Shown: positions 9,492 to 18,177 of the stretch, one piece after another
Layout: the number at the start of each line of letters is the position of its first letter
Numbering within the stretch: the first letter of the stretch is position 1
Assembly (NCBI RefSeq): GCF_004352855.1
Contig: NZ_SJSC01000003.1
Location: 62,001 to 126,000, forward strand
From: Marinomonas sp. KMM3893
GTDB lineage: Bacteria > Pseudomonadota > Gammaproteobacteria > Pseudomonadales > Marinomonadaceae
Direction of reading: 5' to 3'
Length of the DNA stretch: 64,000 bases
Notes under the pieces: generated by a model
What the model saw: the letters and a program-made list of their open reading frames with translations, nothing else
The model's database searches: none
What the model was told of the DNA's origin: nothing
Position numbers and translations under genes: made by a program

Positions 9492-10247
9492 ATGTCGTTC
9501 ATTCTGTCCCATCAAATGGATACTTTTGGTGGCATCATTATCGACGCGAAGGCTTTGCCTAATGATCAAAATGCGTTTGAGCAAGGTTTAGTTTCATTGT
9601 TGGAAAAAGCAAAAGAAGGGAGTTTTCGCCTTATTTGGGTGACGCTTGACCGAGTCCAAAGCGCTTTTGTGCCGTTTCTTGCTCAGCATGATTTTGTCTT
9701 TCATAACTGCAACGAAGAATCATTAACCATGATTTGCCGAATCGATGAGACAAGTTATGCGCCTTTCTCACCAACCCACACATTGGGCACAGGGGCGATT
9801 GTTATTAACGCCAAAGATGAGTTGCTGGTGATGCGTGATAACTGGTCTAATTATCGCGGTTATAAGTTGCCAGGTGGCTACATTGAGCAAGGTGAAAACA
9901 TTGAAGAAGCTGTGGTTCGAGAAGTATTAGAAGAAACCGGTGTGAGTACCGCATTTGATGCGGTGTTAGGTTTGAGAACTCGCCACCCAGTGCAGTTTGA
10001 TAAGTCTAATTTGTATATTGTTTGCCGCTTAACCGCCCTCGATGAACGCATTGTCATTACCGACACCGAAGAAGTGGCGGACGCCTGCTGGATGCCAGTC
10101 AATGATTATTTAGCGGATGTGAATATTCATGCTTTTAATAGAAAAATGGTGGCGGAGTTAAGGCATTGTTCTGGCTTACAGCCTACCCATGCGGATATAT
10201 CTTTGGCACCTAATGCTCGCCATGAGGTCTTTTTCGCCAAAAAATAG
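9492..10247 (+). CDS. Nudix hydrolase (NUDT6-like, two-domain)
   Basis: A 251-residue protein. The N-terminal ~90 residues form a small domain (FRLIWVTLDRVQSAFVPFLA) like the pre-Nudix domain of plant and animal NUDT6/8-type proteins. A Nudix domain follows, whose box (about residues 128-150) begins GGYIEQGENIEEA and ends REVLEETGV, with the Glu cluster for metal binding intact. Family enzymes cleave nucleoside diphosphate derivatives; the substrate is unknown. It stands alone between two promoters. Confidence 0.88.
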   Translation: MSFILSHQMDTFGGIIIDAKALPNDQNAFEQGLVSLLEKAKEGSFRLIWVTLDRVQSAFVPFLAQHDFVFHNCNEESLTMICRIDETSYAPFSPTHTLGTGAIVINAKDELLVMRDNWSNYRGYKLPGGYIEQGENIEEAVVREVLEETGVSTAFDAVLGLRTRHPVQFDKSNLYIVCRLTALDERIVITDTEEVADACWMPVNDYLADVNIHAFNRKMVAELRHCSGLQPTHADISLAPNARHEVFFAKK

Positions 10248-10270
10248 GCACACGATCTGGCGATTCCAAA

Positions 10271-10293
10271 ACGTGCCGTGAAATACGGCATGT
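10271..10293 (+). terminator. Hairpin after Nudix gene
   Basis: ACGTGCCGT and ACGGCATGT form a 9-bp stem (one G-T pair) with a GAAAT loop, 24 bp after the stop. No T tract follows, so it is a weak terminator or mRNA 3'-end hairpin. Confidence 0.35.
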
Positions 10294-10405
10294 TAAGATG
10301 AAAAGCGCGCAACCAGAATGACTTGTCCCTCTATTCTACACCCCGTATAGTCTCTGTTTTTTATGATGTGCTCGGTCGATCAGAAACGCGTCTTGTTAGT
10401 ATGGC

Positions 10406-11263
10406 GTGTTGATCGAGGCTGCCACCAGATTGGATTATGTTGTGTCTGATGAAATGAAACCGGCCGAAGCGTCGTATTTTTTAGCAAGCCGCCCTGCGAC
10501 GGTTCAATTAGAGCAAGTCTCTTGGTCGCCTGTTGCAGGGCAATCGGTCCTCAAACCCATCGATGCCACGATCAATGCGGGAGAATTTGTGGCGGTCGTT
10601 GGTCCTAACGGCTCGGGAAAAACCAGTTTATTGCGCTGTTTGTATCGGGTGAATAAACCCACCACGGGTCGAGTCTTATTAGATGGCGAAGACATTTGGC
10701 GTTTACCCGCCAAACAAAGCGCGAAACGCATTGCCACCGTATTACAAGACTCAGGCGCAGACTTTGGTTTGAGCGTATTTGAAATGGTGGAAGTTGGGCT
10801 GACACCCAATAGCCGTTCATGGGGACGTTCGGATCAAGATATTCAGCTTATAGAAAGTGCCTTAGATTGGCTGGATGTTTTGCCCCTTGCCCAGCGTGAT
10901 TTTAGTTCTTTATCTGGCGGTGAGCGCCAGCGAGTTCGCATTGCGCGGGCATTAGTGCAACAGCCCGATGTATTGGTGCTGGATGAGCCGACGAACCATT
11001 TAGACATTCGTCATCAGCTTGATGTGCTGGCATTGATTGCGACCTTGCCTTGTACTGTGATCGTATCGCTGCATGATTTGGCGCTGGCGTCTGCGTATGC
11101 AGACCGAGTGATGGTGATGAAAGAAGGGCGTTTAGAGGCGTTTGATACGCCGGATAACGTTTTTTCTTCTTGTCGCATCAGGCAAGTGTTTGATGTGGAA
11201 ACCGTGATAGATAAACACCCCATTACACAGCGCCCACGATTTTCTTTTTACCTGAATGATTAA
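10406..11263 (+). CDS. ABC transporter ATP-binding protein, FecE/BtuD type
   Basis: About 285 residues. It has Walker A (GPNGSGKTS), signature LSGGERQRVR, Walker B VLVLDEPTNHLD and the switch His in SLHDLALA, as in the ATPases of iron-siderophore, heme and cobalamin importers. The GTG at 10406 has no strong ribosome site. An ATG at 10454 (16 residues in) is equally possible and still precedes the conserved domain. It overlaps the binding-protein gene by 8 bp and forms an operon with that gene and the FecCD permease. The substrate is not fixed: ferric chelate or corrinoid, and no cobalamin riboswitch is visible upstream. Confidence 0.87.
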   Translation: MLIEAATRLDYVVSDEMKPAEASYFLASRPATVQLEQVSWSPVAGQSVLKPIDATINAGEFVAVVGPNGSGKTSLLRCLYRVNKPTTGRVLLDGEDIWRLPAKQSAKRIATVLQDSGADFGLSVFEMVEVGLTPNSRSWGRSDQDIQLIESALDWLDVLPLAQRDFSSLSGGERQRVRIARALVQQPDVLVLDEPTNHLDIRHQLDVLALIATLPCTVIVSLHDLALASAYADRVMVMKEGRLEAFDTPDNVFSSCRIRQVFDVETVIDKHPITQRPRFSFYLND

Positions 11264-12254
11264 TTTTATGATGACTGTATTTTCCCGATTTAAGGCACGC
11301 CCTTTTATATTGACGGCAGGGGCGTTAGCCAGCGCATTTTTTGTCAATATTGCCCAAGCGGCGCATTACCCAGTACAGGTGCAAAGCTGCAATAGAAGCG
11401 TCACCTTTGAGCGAGCACCGCAAGCGGCGGTAGCCAATGATGTTAATCTCACAGAGATGATGCTAGCGCTGAAATTACGTGACCATATGGTGGGATACAC
11501 AGGGGTTTCTGGCTGGAAAACACTTGATCCAACCTTAAGAAAAGGGGTTGGTAAACTGCCAGAATTGTCGCCCAAGTACCCGAGTAAAGAGGTGCTGTTA
11601 GGCGCCGATGCCGACTTTTATTTTGCCGGTTGGAACTATGGTATGCGAGTCGGTGGCGGCGTGACACCAGCCACCTTAGCGCCATTGGGTATTAACGTGT
11701 ATGAGCTAACTGAAAGCTGTATTCATATCATGCACAAGCCGAAAGTCTCGATGGACGATCTGTATACAGACCTATTAAATTTAGGCAAAATTTTCAATGT
11801 TGAAACACGAGCCAAAGCCTTGGTGGCGGGTTACCAAAAAGAGTTAGCCGCGTTTCAAGCAAGTTTAAAACCCTTGCCACAGGCGCCAAAAGTATTTGTG
11901 TATGACTCGGGTGAAGAGCAGCCTTTTACCGCAGGACGTTATGGGATGCCAACGGCGCTCATTGAAGCCGCGGGAGGCGTGAACGTCGCCGACGATGTGA
12001 AGAAAAGCTGGGCGCAAGTGGGATGGGAATCTGTGATAGACAGAGCGCCAGATATCATTGTTATTGTGAATTACGGCGATGTGACGGCGCAGCAAAAGAT
12101 TGATTTTCTGACCCATAATCCAGCGCTGCAATCGATTCCGGCGATTAAGAACAAACACTTTGTCGTTCTGCAATACGTTGAAGCGACACCGGGGCCACGT
12201 AATATTGACGCCATCAAACGATTGGCGACGGCATTTCGTCGTGATGCTTCATGA
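11256..12254 (+). CDS. Periplasmic binding protein of FecB/BtuF type
   Basis: A 332-residue secreted protein. The signal peptide has a basic start (SRFKARPF), a hydrophobic core and a cleavage site near AQA|AH (about residue 35). The mature part follows the helical-backbone binding-protein pattern: FERAPQAAVANDVNLTEMML, then a long linker helix and a second lobe. It overlaps the ATPase gene upstream and the permease gene downstream (ATGA), so the three are translationally coupled. The ligand may be a ferric siderophore, heme or corrinoid; the sequence alone does not choose. Confidence 0.85.
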   Translation: MINFMMTVFSRFKARPFILTAGALASAFFVNIAQAAHYPVQVQSCNRSVTFERAPQAAVANDVNLTEMMLALKLRDHMVGYTGVSGWKTLDPTLRKGVGKLPELSPKYPSKEVLLGADADFYFAGWNYGMRVGGGVTPATLAPLGINVYELTESCIHIMHKPKVSMDDLYTDLLNLGKIFNVETRAKALVAGYQKELAAFQASLKPLPQAPKVFVYDSGEEQPFTAGRYGMPTALIEAAGGVNVADDVKKSWAQVGWESVIDRAPDIIVIVNYGDVTAQQKIDFLTHNPALQSIPAIKNKHFVVLQYVEATPGPRNIDAIKRLATAFRRDAS

Positions 12255-13357
12255 GTAAAGGTGTGTCATCAAAAGTAAGGGGGAATCGGGCATCGCGAAG
12301 CGCGACTGTGCTGTCAGGGTATGTTCCCTTACCTATGTTGGTCGTGATCTTGGTCATATTATTGCTGGGCTTGATGGGACTCGCCATCGGTGTAGGGTCA
12401 GTGTCTATTCAGCAATCGACAGTGTGGGGAGTGATCGCCAATAAGCTGTCATTGGCCTGGTTACATCCTACTTGGTTTCTGCCGGATTGGTCGATGGGCC
12501 GTGAGAACATCGTTTGGGCCGTTCGTTTACCACGGACTATTCTAGCCGCGACCGTTGGGGCGTCTTTGGCGCTGGTGGGCGCGTCTTTGCAATCCGTAAC
12601 CCGTAATCCCCTTGCTGACCCACACTTGCTGGGGATTTCTTCTGGTGCGGCGTTAGGCGCTATCATAGCTCTGCTGCACACTGGCATGGTATTAGGGGCT
12701 GTGACGGTTCCAGTGTTTGCTTTTCTTGGGGCTTTGCTGGCGATGTTTTTGGTGTTGCTGGTGGCCAATTTTGCCGTGGCGCACAGTGCTGGACGCTTGA
12801 TTTTAGCCGGTGTGGCGGTGGCATTTGTGCTCACCTCACTTGGGAGTCTGTTCATCTTTATGGGCGATCATAGGGCCTCTCACACAGTGATTTTCTGGAT
12901 GCTGGGTGGCTTAGGTTTGGCTCAATGGGGGCAATTATGGTTTCCGATTAGCGCCTTGGTATTGGGCAGTGCTTATTTGATTTATAACGCGCGTTATCTG
13001 AATGCCATGATCTTAGGCGATGAAACCGCCAGCACCTTAGGTGTGCCGGTCGAGCGTTTTCGTATTGTCGTGATTGTCGTCTGTGCTCTGCTTACGGGCG
13101 CAGCGGTGGCGTTTTCTGGGGTGATTGGTTTTGTCGGGTTAATGGTGCCTCACATTGTGCGCTTGTTGATGGGCGGGGACTATCGAAAAGTCTTGCCTCT
13201 GTCTGCTTTACTGGGTGCCATTTTCTTGGTGGTGGCCGACATAGTGGCTCGTATCATTATGCCACCTCAAGACATGCCGATTGGTATTTTGACCGGCCTT
13301 GTGGGCGGTGTTGGTTTTGTTGTTCTGATGAGAAAGCGCCGTGGCGTGGCGTTGTAA
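12251..13357 (+). CDS. FecCD-family ABC permease
   Basis: A 368-residue polytopic protein (about 9-10 membrane segments). FecCD landmarks are present: VRLPRTILAATVGASLALVG, then TRNPLADPHLLGISSGAALG, and near the end GVIGFVGLMVPHIVRLLMG. Its ATG overlaps the stop of the binding-protein gene. Only one permease gene is present, so a homodimer is expected, as with BtuC. The N-terminal 30 residues are polar and basic, longer than usual. Confidence 0.9.
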   Translation: MSKGVSSKVRGNRASRSATVLSGYVPLPMLVVILVILLLGLMGLAIGVGSVSIQQSTVWGVIANKLSLAWLHPTWFLPDWSMGRENIVWAVRLPRTILAATVGASLALVGASLQSVTRNPLADPHLLGISSGAALGAIIALLHTGMVLGAVTVPVFAFLGALLAMFLVLLVANFAVAHSAGRLILAGVAVAFVLTSLGSLFIFMGDHRASHTVIFWMLGGLGLAQWGQLWFPISALVLGSAYLIYNARYLNAMILGDETASTLGVPVERFRIVVIVVCALLTGAAVAFSGVIGFVGLMVPHIVRLLMGGDYRKVLPLSALLGAIFLVVADIVARIIMPPQDMPIGILTGLVGGVGFVVLMRKRRGVAL

Positions 13358-13409
13358 TTTCGCATCGAACTTTCGCATCGAACTTTCACATCGAACTTTC
13401 ACATCGAAC
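13358..13409 (+). repeat. Four tandem 13-bp repeats after the permease stop
   Basis: Directly after the TAA there are four adjacent copies of TTTCRCATCGAAC, two with G and two with A at the fifth base, and no gaps. The role is unknown; copy-number variation between strains would be expected. Confidence 0.85.
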
Positions 13410-13453
13410 TAACGCGACTTTTTTTAAGCATGCAGTATTAGGAGTGAAGCGCT

Positions 13454-13792
13454 TTGTCTTGGCCTATCGTGGGGATCTTTCTGTACTTGATCATGAGCCT
13501 ATTGACGTTTGCGTTTTATGGCTGGGATAAGCGAGCGGCGAAGAAACAACAGCGCCGCATACCGGAATCGAGGCTGCATTGGTTGGCGTTCTTAGGCGGT
13601 TGGCCTGGCGCTTTATTCGGGCAAAAATACTTTCGTCATAAGACCATAAAAACGCGCTTTCGCGTGGTGTTTTGGCTAACCATTGGTGCCAATCTTTTGC
13701 TTTTGGTCATGGGGAGTTTTTTTGCTGAAATGGGCATTGCTCAAGGCATGAGTTTGTTGCAGAGCTGGTGTGAGATTGCGCTAGGACATTGA
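13454..13792 (+). CDS. DUF1294 membrane protein
   Basis: A 112-residue protein starting at TTG 13454, with AGGAG nine bases upstream. It fits DUF1294: an N-terminal helix, then FYGWDKRAAKKQQRRIPE, HWLAFLGGWPGALFGQKYF with RHKTIKTRFR, and a C-terminal helix. No function is known for this inner-membrane family; some members are fused to cold-shock domains, but this one is not. Confidence 0.85.
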   Translation: MSWPIVGIFLYLIMSLLTFAFYGWDKRAAKKQQRRIPESRLHWLAFLGGWPGALFGQKYFRHKTIKTRFRVVFWLTIGANLLLLVMGSFFAEMGIAQGMSLLQSWCEIALGH

Positions 13793-13838
13793 GTGTCATC
13801 ACTGAGGCTGTGTCCGACCTGCTAGACCAAGCCGAAAG

Positions 13839-13860
13839 AGGCGAACCTTTTGGTTCGCCT
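13839..13860. terminator. Terminator between convergent DUF1294 gene and pstB
   Basis: AGGCGAACC and GGTTCGCCT form a perfect 9-bp stem around TTTT, placed between two genes that run towards each other. T-rich sequence is modest on both sides (TGCTTTT forward, CTCTTTC reverse), so it may serve both. Confidence 0.65.
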
Positions 13861-13872
13861 TGTGCTTTTCTA

Positions 13873-14691
13873 TTAACCGAAACGACCGGTAATGTAATTC
13901 TTAGTGCGCTCTTCTTTAGGACGCAAAAACATTTCATCTGTTTCGGCCACTTCGACCACTTCACCCAAGTACATAAAGACAGTCTTCTGAGAGACGCGAG
14001 CCGCTTGTTGCATGTTGTGCGTCACGATAACGATAGTGTATTCGTCGCGCAGTGTGTCCAACAAATCTTCAATCTTAGACGTCGAAACAGGGTCAAGAGC
14101 AGACGTTGGTTCATCAAGCAACAGTACTTGAGGTTCCAAGGCTATGGTTCTGGCAATACAAAGACGTTGTTGCTGACCGCCAGACAGGCTTTGTCCGCTT
14201 TGGTGTAGCTTGTCTTTTACTTCGTCCCACAGTGCAGCACTGCGCAAGGCCTTTTCGACTCGAGCGTCCATTTCACGGCGCGATGGTTTTTCATAAAGAC
14301 GAATACCATAAGCAATGTTGTCATAGATCGACATAGGGAAAGGGGTTGGTGATTGAAACACCATGCCCACGCGAGCCCGTAATGCAGACACATTCACTTT
14401 TGGGTCAAGTATATTCTGGTTATCAATCACGACTTCCCCTTTGGCTTCTTGGCCTGGGTAAAGCGTATAAATACGGTTCAGAATACGCAGTAGTGTTGAT
14501 TTACCACAACCAGATGGCCCAATGATCGCAGTGGTTTCATTACGGCCAATTTCAAGGTTGATGTTTTTCAGCGCGTGATTATTACCGTAGTAAAAGTTCA
14601 AATCACGGATCGAAATATCCACTTCATTGGTAAGCTCTGGTTGGCTAGACTCAATGTTTAAAAGTTCTGCTGGCGTCATGGTCATTTCCAT
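13873..14691 (-). CDS. pstB: Phosphate ABC transporter ATPase PstB
   Basis: A 272-residue ATPase. It has Walker [13 protein letters not shown], the PstB-type [21 protein letters not shown]-loop, signature [13 protein letters not shown], Walker [14 protein letters not shown] and the His of [13 protein letters not shown] start it at the ATG at 14691, 14 bp after the pstA stop, with GGAAAAG upstream. It energises phosphate import through PstC/PstA. It is the last gene of pstSCAB in this window; phoU and phoBR are not adjacent. Confidence 0.95.
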   Translation of the reverse strand: MEMTMTPAELLNIESSQPELTNEVDISIRDLNFYYGNNHALKNINLEIGRNETTAIIGPSGCGKSTLLRILNRIYTLYPGQEAKGEVVIDNQNILDPKVNVSALRARVGMVFQSPTPFPMSIYDNIAYGIRLYEKPSRREMDARVEKALRSAALWDEVKDKLHQSGQSLSGGQQQRLCIARTIALEPQVLLLDEPTSALDPVSTSKIEDLLDTLRDEYTIVIVTHNMQQAARVSQKTVFMYLGEVVEVAETDEMFLRPKEERTKNYITGRFG

Positions 14692-14705
14692 TGGCTTTTC
14701 CAAAA

Positions 14706-15551
14706 TTAATGTTGTGCATTCGCTGAGCGTAGCACCACTCGCGAAATAATAGAAAGTATAAGGATGGTCAAGGTGATTAATAATGCACCGGCCCACGCAA
14801 GGGCTTGCCAATCCGGATAAGGGTTCATTGCAAACTGGAAGATCATGACAGGTAGGTTCGCCATCGACGAAGACATGTCAGTCGACCAGAATTGGTTGTT
14901 CAATGAGGTAAAGAGTAACGGTGCCGTTTCACCCGCGATACGAGCGACGGACAATAAAATGCCGGTGGTCATGCCCACTCGAGCCGCACGGTAGCTGACG
15001 GTGATAATCACTTTCGAGCGGCTTGCGCCCAATGCGTAAGCGGCTTCGCGCATGCTGTTTGGTACCAGATTTAGCATGTCTTCTGTGGTACGTACCACCA
15101 CTGGGATCGCAATCAGCGCGAGCGCAGCTGAGCCTGCCCAACCCGAAAATCCGCCCATAGGGACGACGAGAATCTCGTAGATAAAAAGACCCGCAAGAAT
15201 AGAAGGCTTGGCCAGTAATACATCATTTACAAAGCGCACAGTCGACGCCAGCCAGGTTCCTTTGCCGTACTCATTAAGGTAGGTGCCCGCGAGCAATCCG
15301 ACTGGGGTGGCGAACAGCATGGCCACAGCGACTAATAAGAAACTACCAGCGATTGCATTGGCTAAACCACCAGACTCACCCGGAGGCGGTGTCATTTCAG
15401 TAAACAAGGTTGGTTTGAAAGCGGAAAACCCTTGGTAGAGCAGTACCGCACAAATCCAGACTAAAAAAGCCAAAACCAATAGGGTTGCAGCAACGATGAG
15501 TATGCGAGCAAAAACGTTGGCAAGTTGACGACGTTGGACGACAGCGTTCAC
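14706..15551 (-). CDS. pstA: Phosphate ABC transporter permease PstA
   Basis: About 281 residues with six predicted membrane segments. The EAA loop ([15 protein letters not shown]) that contacts PstB is present, as are [17 protein letters not shown] near the start and [13 protein letters not shown], typical of PstA. The likely start is GTG 15551, six bases after AGGAG; a TTG two codons earlier abuts the ribosome site. It sits 9 bp after pstC. Confidence 0.94.
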   Translation of the reverse strand: MNAVVQRRQLANVFARILIVAATLLVLAFLVWICAVLLYQGFSAFKPTLFTEMTPPPGESGGLANAIAGSFLLVAVAMLFATPVGLLAGTYLNEYGKGTWLASTVRFVNDVLLAKPSILAGLFIYEILVVPMGGFSGWAGSAALALIAIPVVVRTTEDMLNLVPNSMREAAYALGASRSKVIITVSYRAARVGMTTGILLSVARIAGETAPLLFTSLNNQFWSTDMSSSMANLPVMIFQFAMNPYPDWQALAWAGALLITLTILILSIISRVVLRSANAQH

Positions 15552-15560
15552 AAACAACTC

Positions 15561-16565
15561 CTAAGATGAGATTCGGTTAAGCATCATGCGAGCAATGGCG
15601 AGCACGATGAAGGTAATAATGAACAGCAATAAGCCAAGAGCAATCAATGCAGAAGAATGTATTTCTGTATAGGCTTCTTGGAACTCATTGGCAATGGTAG
15701 AGGCGATGGTATTACCAGGAGCAAAAATAGCGCCTGTAATGCGGTTCGCGTTACCAATAATAAAGGTCACTGCCATGGTTTCACCAAGGGCACGTCCTAG
15801 ACCTAGAAAAACGGCACCCGCCATGGCGGTTTTACAATGGGGAATAATGATCGCGCGGGTTACTTCCCACTCTGTTGCCCCAATGGCGTAACCACTTTCT
15901 TTTAAGCGTTTTGGTACTGTATCAATCACATCGCGCATCACGGAGGCAATAAAAGGAAGAATCATAATAGCCAACACAATGCCGGCGGTTGCCATGCCGA
16001 TACCAATTGCCGGTCCTGCAAAAACCGTAGACAGGAAAGGCACATTTTCAAACGCATCTATGATCGGCGTTTGAATGTATTCTGCGAAAAATGGTGCGAA
16101 GAAGAAAAGTCCCCACATACCGTAAATAATACTTGGAATCGCGGCCAGTAGTTCAATGGCAATGCCTAATGGATGGCGTAACCAGCGTGGTGCCAATTGA
16201 GTAATGTAAATGGCAATAGCAAACGCAAGAGGTACCGCTAACACAATCGCAATAGCAGACGTAATAAGTGTGCCTGCGATGGCTGGTAATGCGCCAAACT
16301 GTTCTGTTACTGGGTTCCAAGTAGAGGTCCAAATAAAGGAAAGCCCAAACTTGCTGATGGCTGGCCATGCCCCTATGGTTAAGGAGACAAAGAAGCCACC
16401 CAAAATAACGAGGATGAACATAGCTGAACAGATAGAAAGCCATTTGAATGTGCTGTTAAAGCCTTCGCCATTCATGAAGCGAGGAGACCGCTGGAATGAT
16501 CCAGCGGCCTCTTCATGAGCTTTCGCGTTGATGTTTTCGACGAGAGTCATGTTGGGTTTAGTCAT
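15561..16565 (-). CDS. pstC: Phosphate ABC transporter permease PstC
   Basis: A 334-residue polytopic permease. Landmarks include WNPVTEQFGALPAIAGTL, LAAIPSIIYGMWGLFFFAP, the EAA-type loop KRLKESGYAIGATEWEVTRA and LGLGRALGETMAVTFIIGN. It pairs with PstA in the PstSCAB importer. It follows pstS by only 4 bp. The N-terminal 40 residues are polar and cytoplasmic, a common extension. Confidence 0.94.
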   Translation of the reverse strand: MTKPNMTLVENINAKAHEEAAGSFQRSPRFMNGEGFNSTFKWLSICSAMFILVILGGFFVSLTIGAWPAISKFGLSFIWTSTWNPVTEQFGALPAIAGTLITSAIAIVLAVPLAFAIAIYITQLAPRWLRHPLGIAIELLAAIPSIIYGMWGLFFFAPFFAEYIQTPIIDAFENVPFLSTVFAGPAIGIGMATAGIVLAIMILPFIASVMRDVIDTVPKRLKESGYAIGATEWEVTRAIIIPHCKTAMAGAVFLGLGRALGETMAVTFIIGNANRITGAIFAPGNTIASTIANEFQEAYTEIHSSALIALGLLLFIITFIVLAIARMMLNRISS

Positions 16566-16569
16566 TCGC

Positions 16570-17622
16570 TTAAGAGCCCATGTATACGGATTTTCCGCCA
16601 GTTGTTTTCAACTCTGTTTTCCAAGCGTCATGGATAAGAGCTTTTACATTGGCAGGGAAAGGTACGTAGTGTAGCTCTTCTGCTGCAGCATCACCGTTTG
16701 TGTATGCCCAGTCAAAGAACTTAAGTACTGATTGAGTCGCTTTTGCGTCTTCTACTTCTTTATGGAGAAGGATGAAGGTAGCAGCCGTCATCGGCCAGCT
16801 ATTCGCACCAGGTTGGTTAGCAAGAATCAGGTAGAAGCCTTCAGCGTGTTTCCAGTCAGCACCAGCGGCCGCTGCTTGGAAAGATTCCATTGTAGGCGAT
16901 ACTATGTTGCCTTCTTTGTTCTTCATTTTTGAGTAAGTTAGGTTGTTTTGCAGCGCGTAAGCGTACTCAACGTAGCCAATTGAGTTTTTCAATTGAGAGA
17001 CGTAGTTTGCCACACCTTGGTTACCCTTACCGCCAGTACCAACAGGCCATTGTACAGAAGCATCCACACCTACTTTGTTTTTCCAATCTGCAGAAATGTC
17101 CGCTAGATAGTAAGTGAAGTTGAATGTTGTACCAGAACCGTCAGCGCGGTGAACAACAGAGATTTTTTTGTTTGGTAAGTTAACACCTGGGTTCAACGCT
17201 TTGATTTCTGGGTCGTTCCACTTAGTGATTTTACCTAAGAAGATGTTGGCGATTGTTGTGCCATCAAGCACCATTTCGCCCGGCTTAATGCCCACAACGT
17301 TGATGATTGGAACGATGCCGCCCATAACAGTAGGGAACTGCATCATGCCTTTTTCTTTTAGCACGCTTGCTTTCAATGGCTTGTCAGAAGCACCGAAGTC
17401 GACTGTTTTTGCTGTGATTTGCTTGATACCGCCGCCAGAACCAATTGCTTGGTAGTTAAGCTGAGCGCCAGTTTCTTTGTTGTATGATTGTGCCCACTTA
17501 GAATAGACAGGGTATGGGAAAGTTGCACCAGCACCAGTGATGTGATCGGCAGCGAAAGCTGATGTTGCTGTCAGAGCGTTTGCTGCAGCGCAGACAACCA
17601 AGCTTGCAAAAATGCGTTTCAT
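16570..17622 (-). CDS. pstS: Phosphate-binding protein PstS
   Basis: A 350-residue periplasmic protein with a signal peptide cleaved near AFA|AD (residue 24). Phosphate-binding segments are seen: GAGATFPYPVYSKW, then IGSGGGIKQITAKTVDFGAS, HRADGSGTTFNFT and GTGGKGNQGVANYV. AGAGGAT precedes the ATG. It is first in the pstSCAB operon, behind a 555-bp upstream region shared with glcB. Phosphate-starvation control by PhoB is usual for the operon, but a clear Pho box could not be assigned. Confidence 0.95.
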   Translation of the reverse strand: MKRIFASLVVCAAANALTATSAFAADHITGAGATFPYPVYSKWAQSYNKETGAQLNYQAIGSGGGIKQITAKTVDFGASDKPLKASVLKEKGMMQFPTVMGGIVPIINVVGIKPGEMVLDGTTIANIFLGKITKWNDPEIKALNPGVNLPNKKISVVHRADGSGTTFNFTYYLADISADWKNKVGVDASVQWPVGTGGKGNQGVANYVSQLKNSIGYVEYAYALQNNLTYSKMKNKEGNIVSPTMESFQAAAAGADWKHAEGFYLILANQPGANSWPMTAATFILLHKEVEDAKATQSVLKFFDWAYTNGDAAAEELHYVPFPANVKALIHDAWKTELKTTGGKSVYMGS

Positions 17623-18177
17623 GAGAGTGTATCCTCTTTGTGTTCAGTGTGAATTATCATTCTTTAAACTGAGATGTAAGACAGTATTGTCCTTCACCTC
17701 TTCTCATCTTTATGTGCTAGACAATGAATGTTTTTCTGATCACCCTTGTCTGGAGAGACATATTGCACAAGGTTTATGACAGTTTGGTTACCAAAGACGA
17801 TTAACGGCTTTTTTTTGTCATGTTTTTTTACGCTAGGAATACCTGGAATGGGCTTATTTCATTATTGGGTTAAACTTAAAGTGTTGATTTAATTGAGTAA
17901 AAATAACGTTTACCAGTGTTTTTAGTTCACTTGTAACCTTGCAAAAAAAATGACGACTGAATGCTTTCTAATGTGTTTCACGGTGTTTTTGTGGTGCTTA
18001 AATAGGAAAATATCGAGTTATTGAGCGCGTTATATGACTGTTTATTCATACTTTATGACAGCGCTGCATGAACAAAGAGGGGAAAGTTTTTTTACTTTTG
18101 AGGTTGTTACAAGTGTTTCAGTCTTTACTAAAGTGATATAAATAATTCATCTGCGGTTTAATAATAAGGAAAAAGGT
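17623..18177. promoter_or_regulatory. Divergent promoter region of pstS and glcB
   Basis: A 555-bp AT-rich region with no gene, lying between divergent pstS (minus) and glcB (plus). On the minus strand 17765-17782 reads CTGTCATAAACCTTGTGC. The first seven bases match a Pho-box half-site perfectly, but the second half-site matches poorly (about 13 of 18 overall). Another CTGTCATAAA lies at 18053-18062. PhoB control is therefore only suggested. Confidence 0.4.

Noticed and set aside
10248..10405. Cobalamin riboswitch or Fur box upstream of the FecBCD-type importer
   Set aside because: GCTGCCACCAG at 10418-10428 resembles part of a B12 box, but it lies inside the gene and the rest of the aptamer is missing; no clear Fur palindrome was seen.
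17765..17782. Clear Pho box ahead of pstS
   Set aside because: Only one half-site matches well; kept as a remark in the upstream region, not as a firm site.
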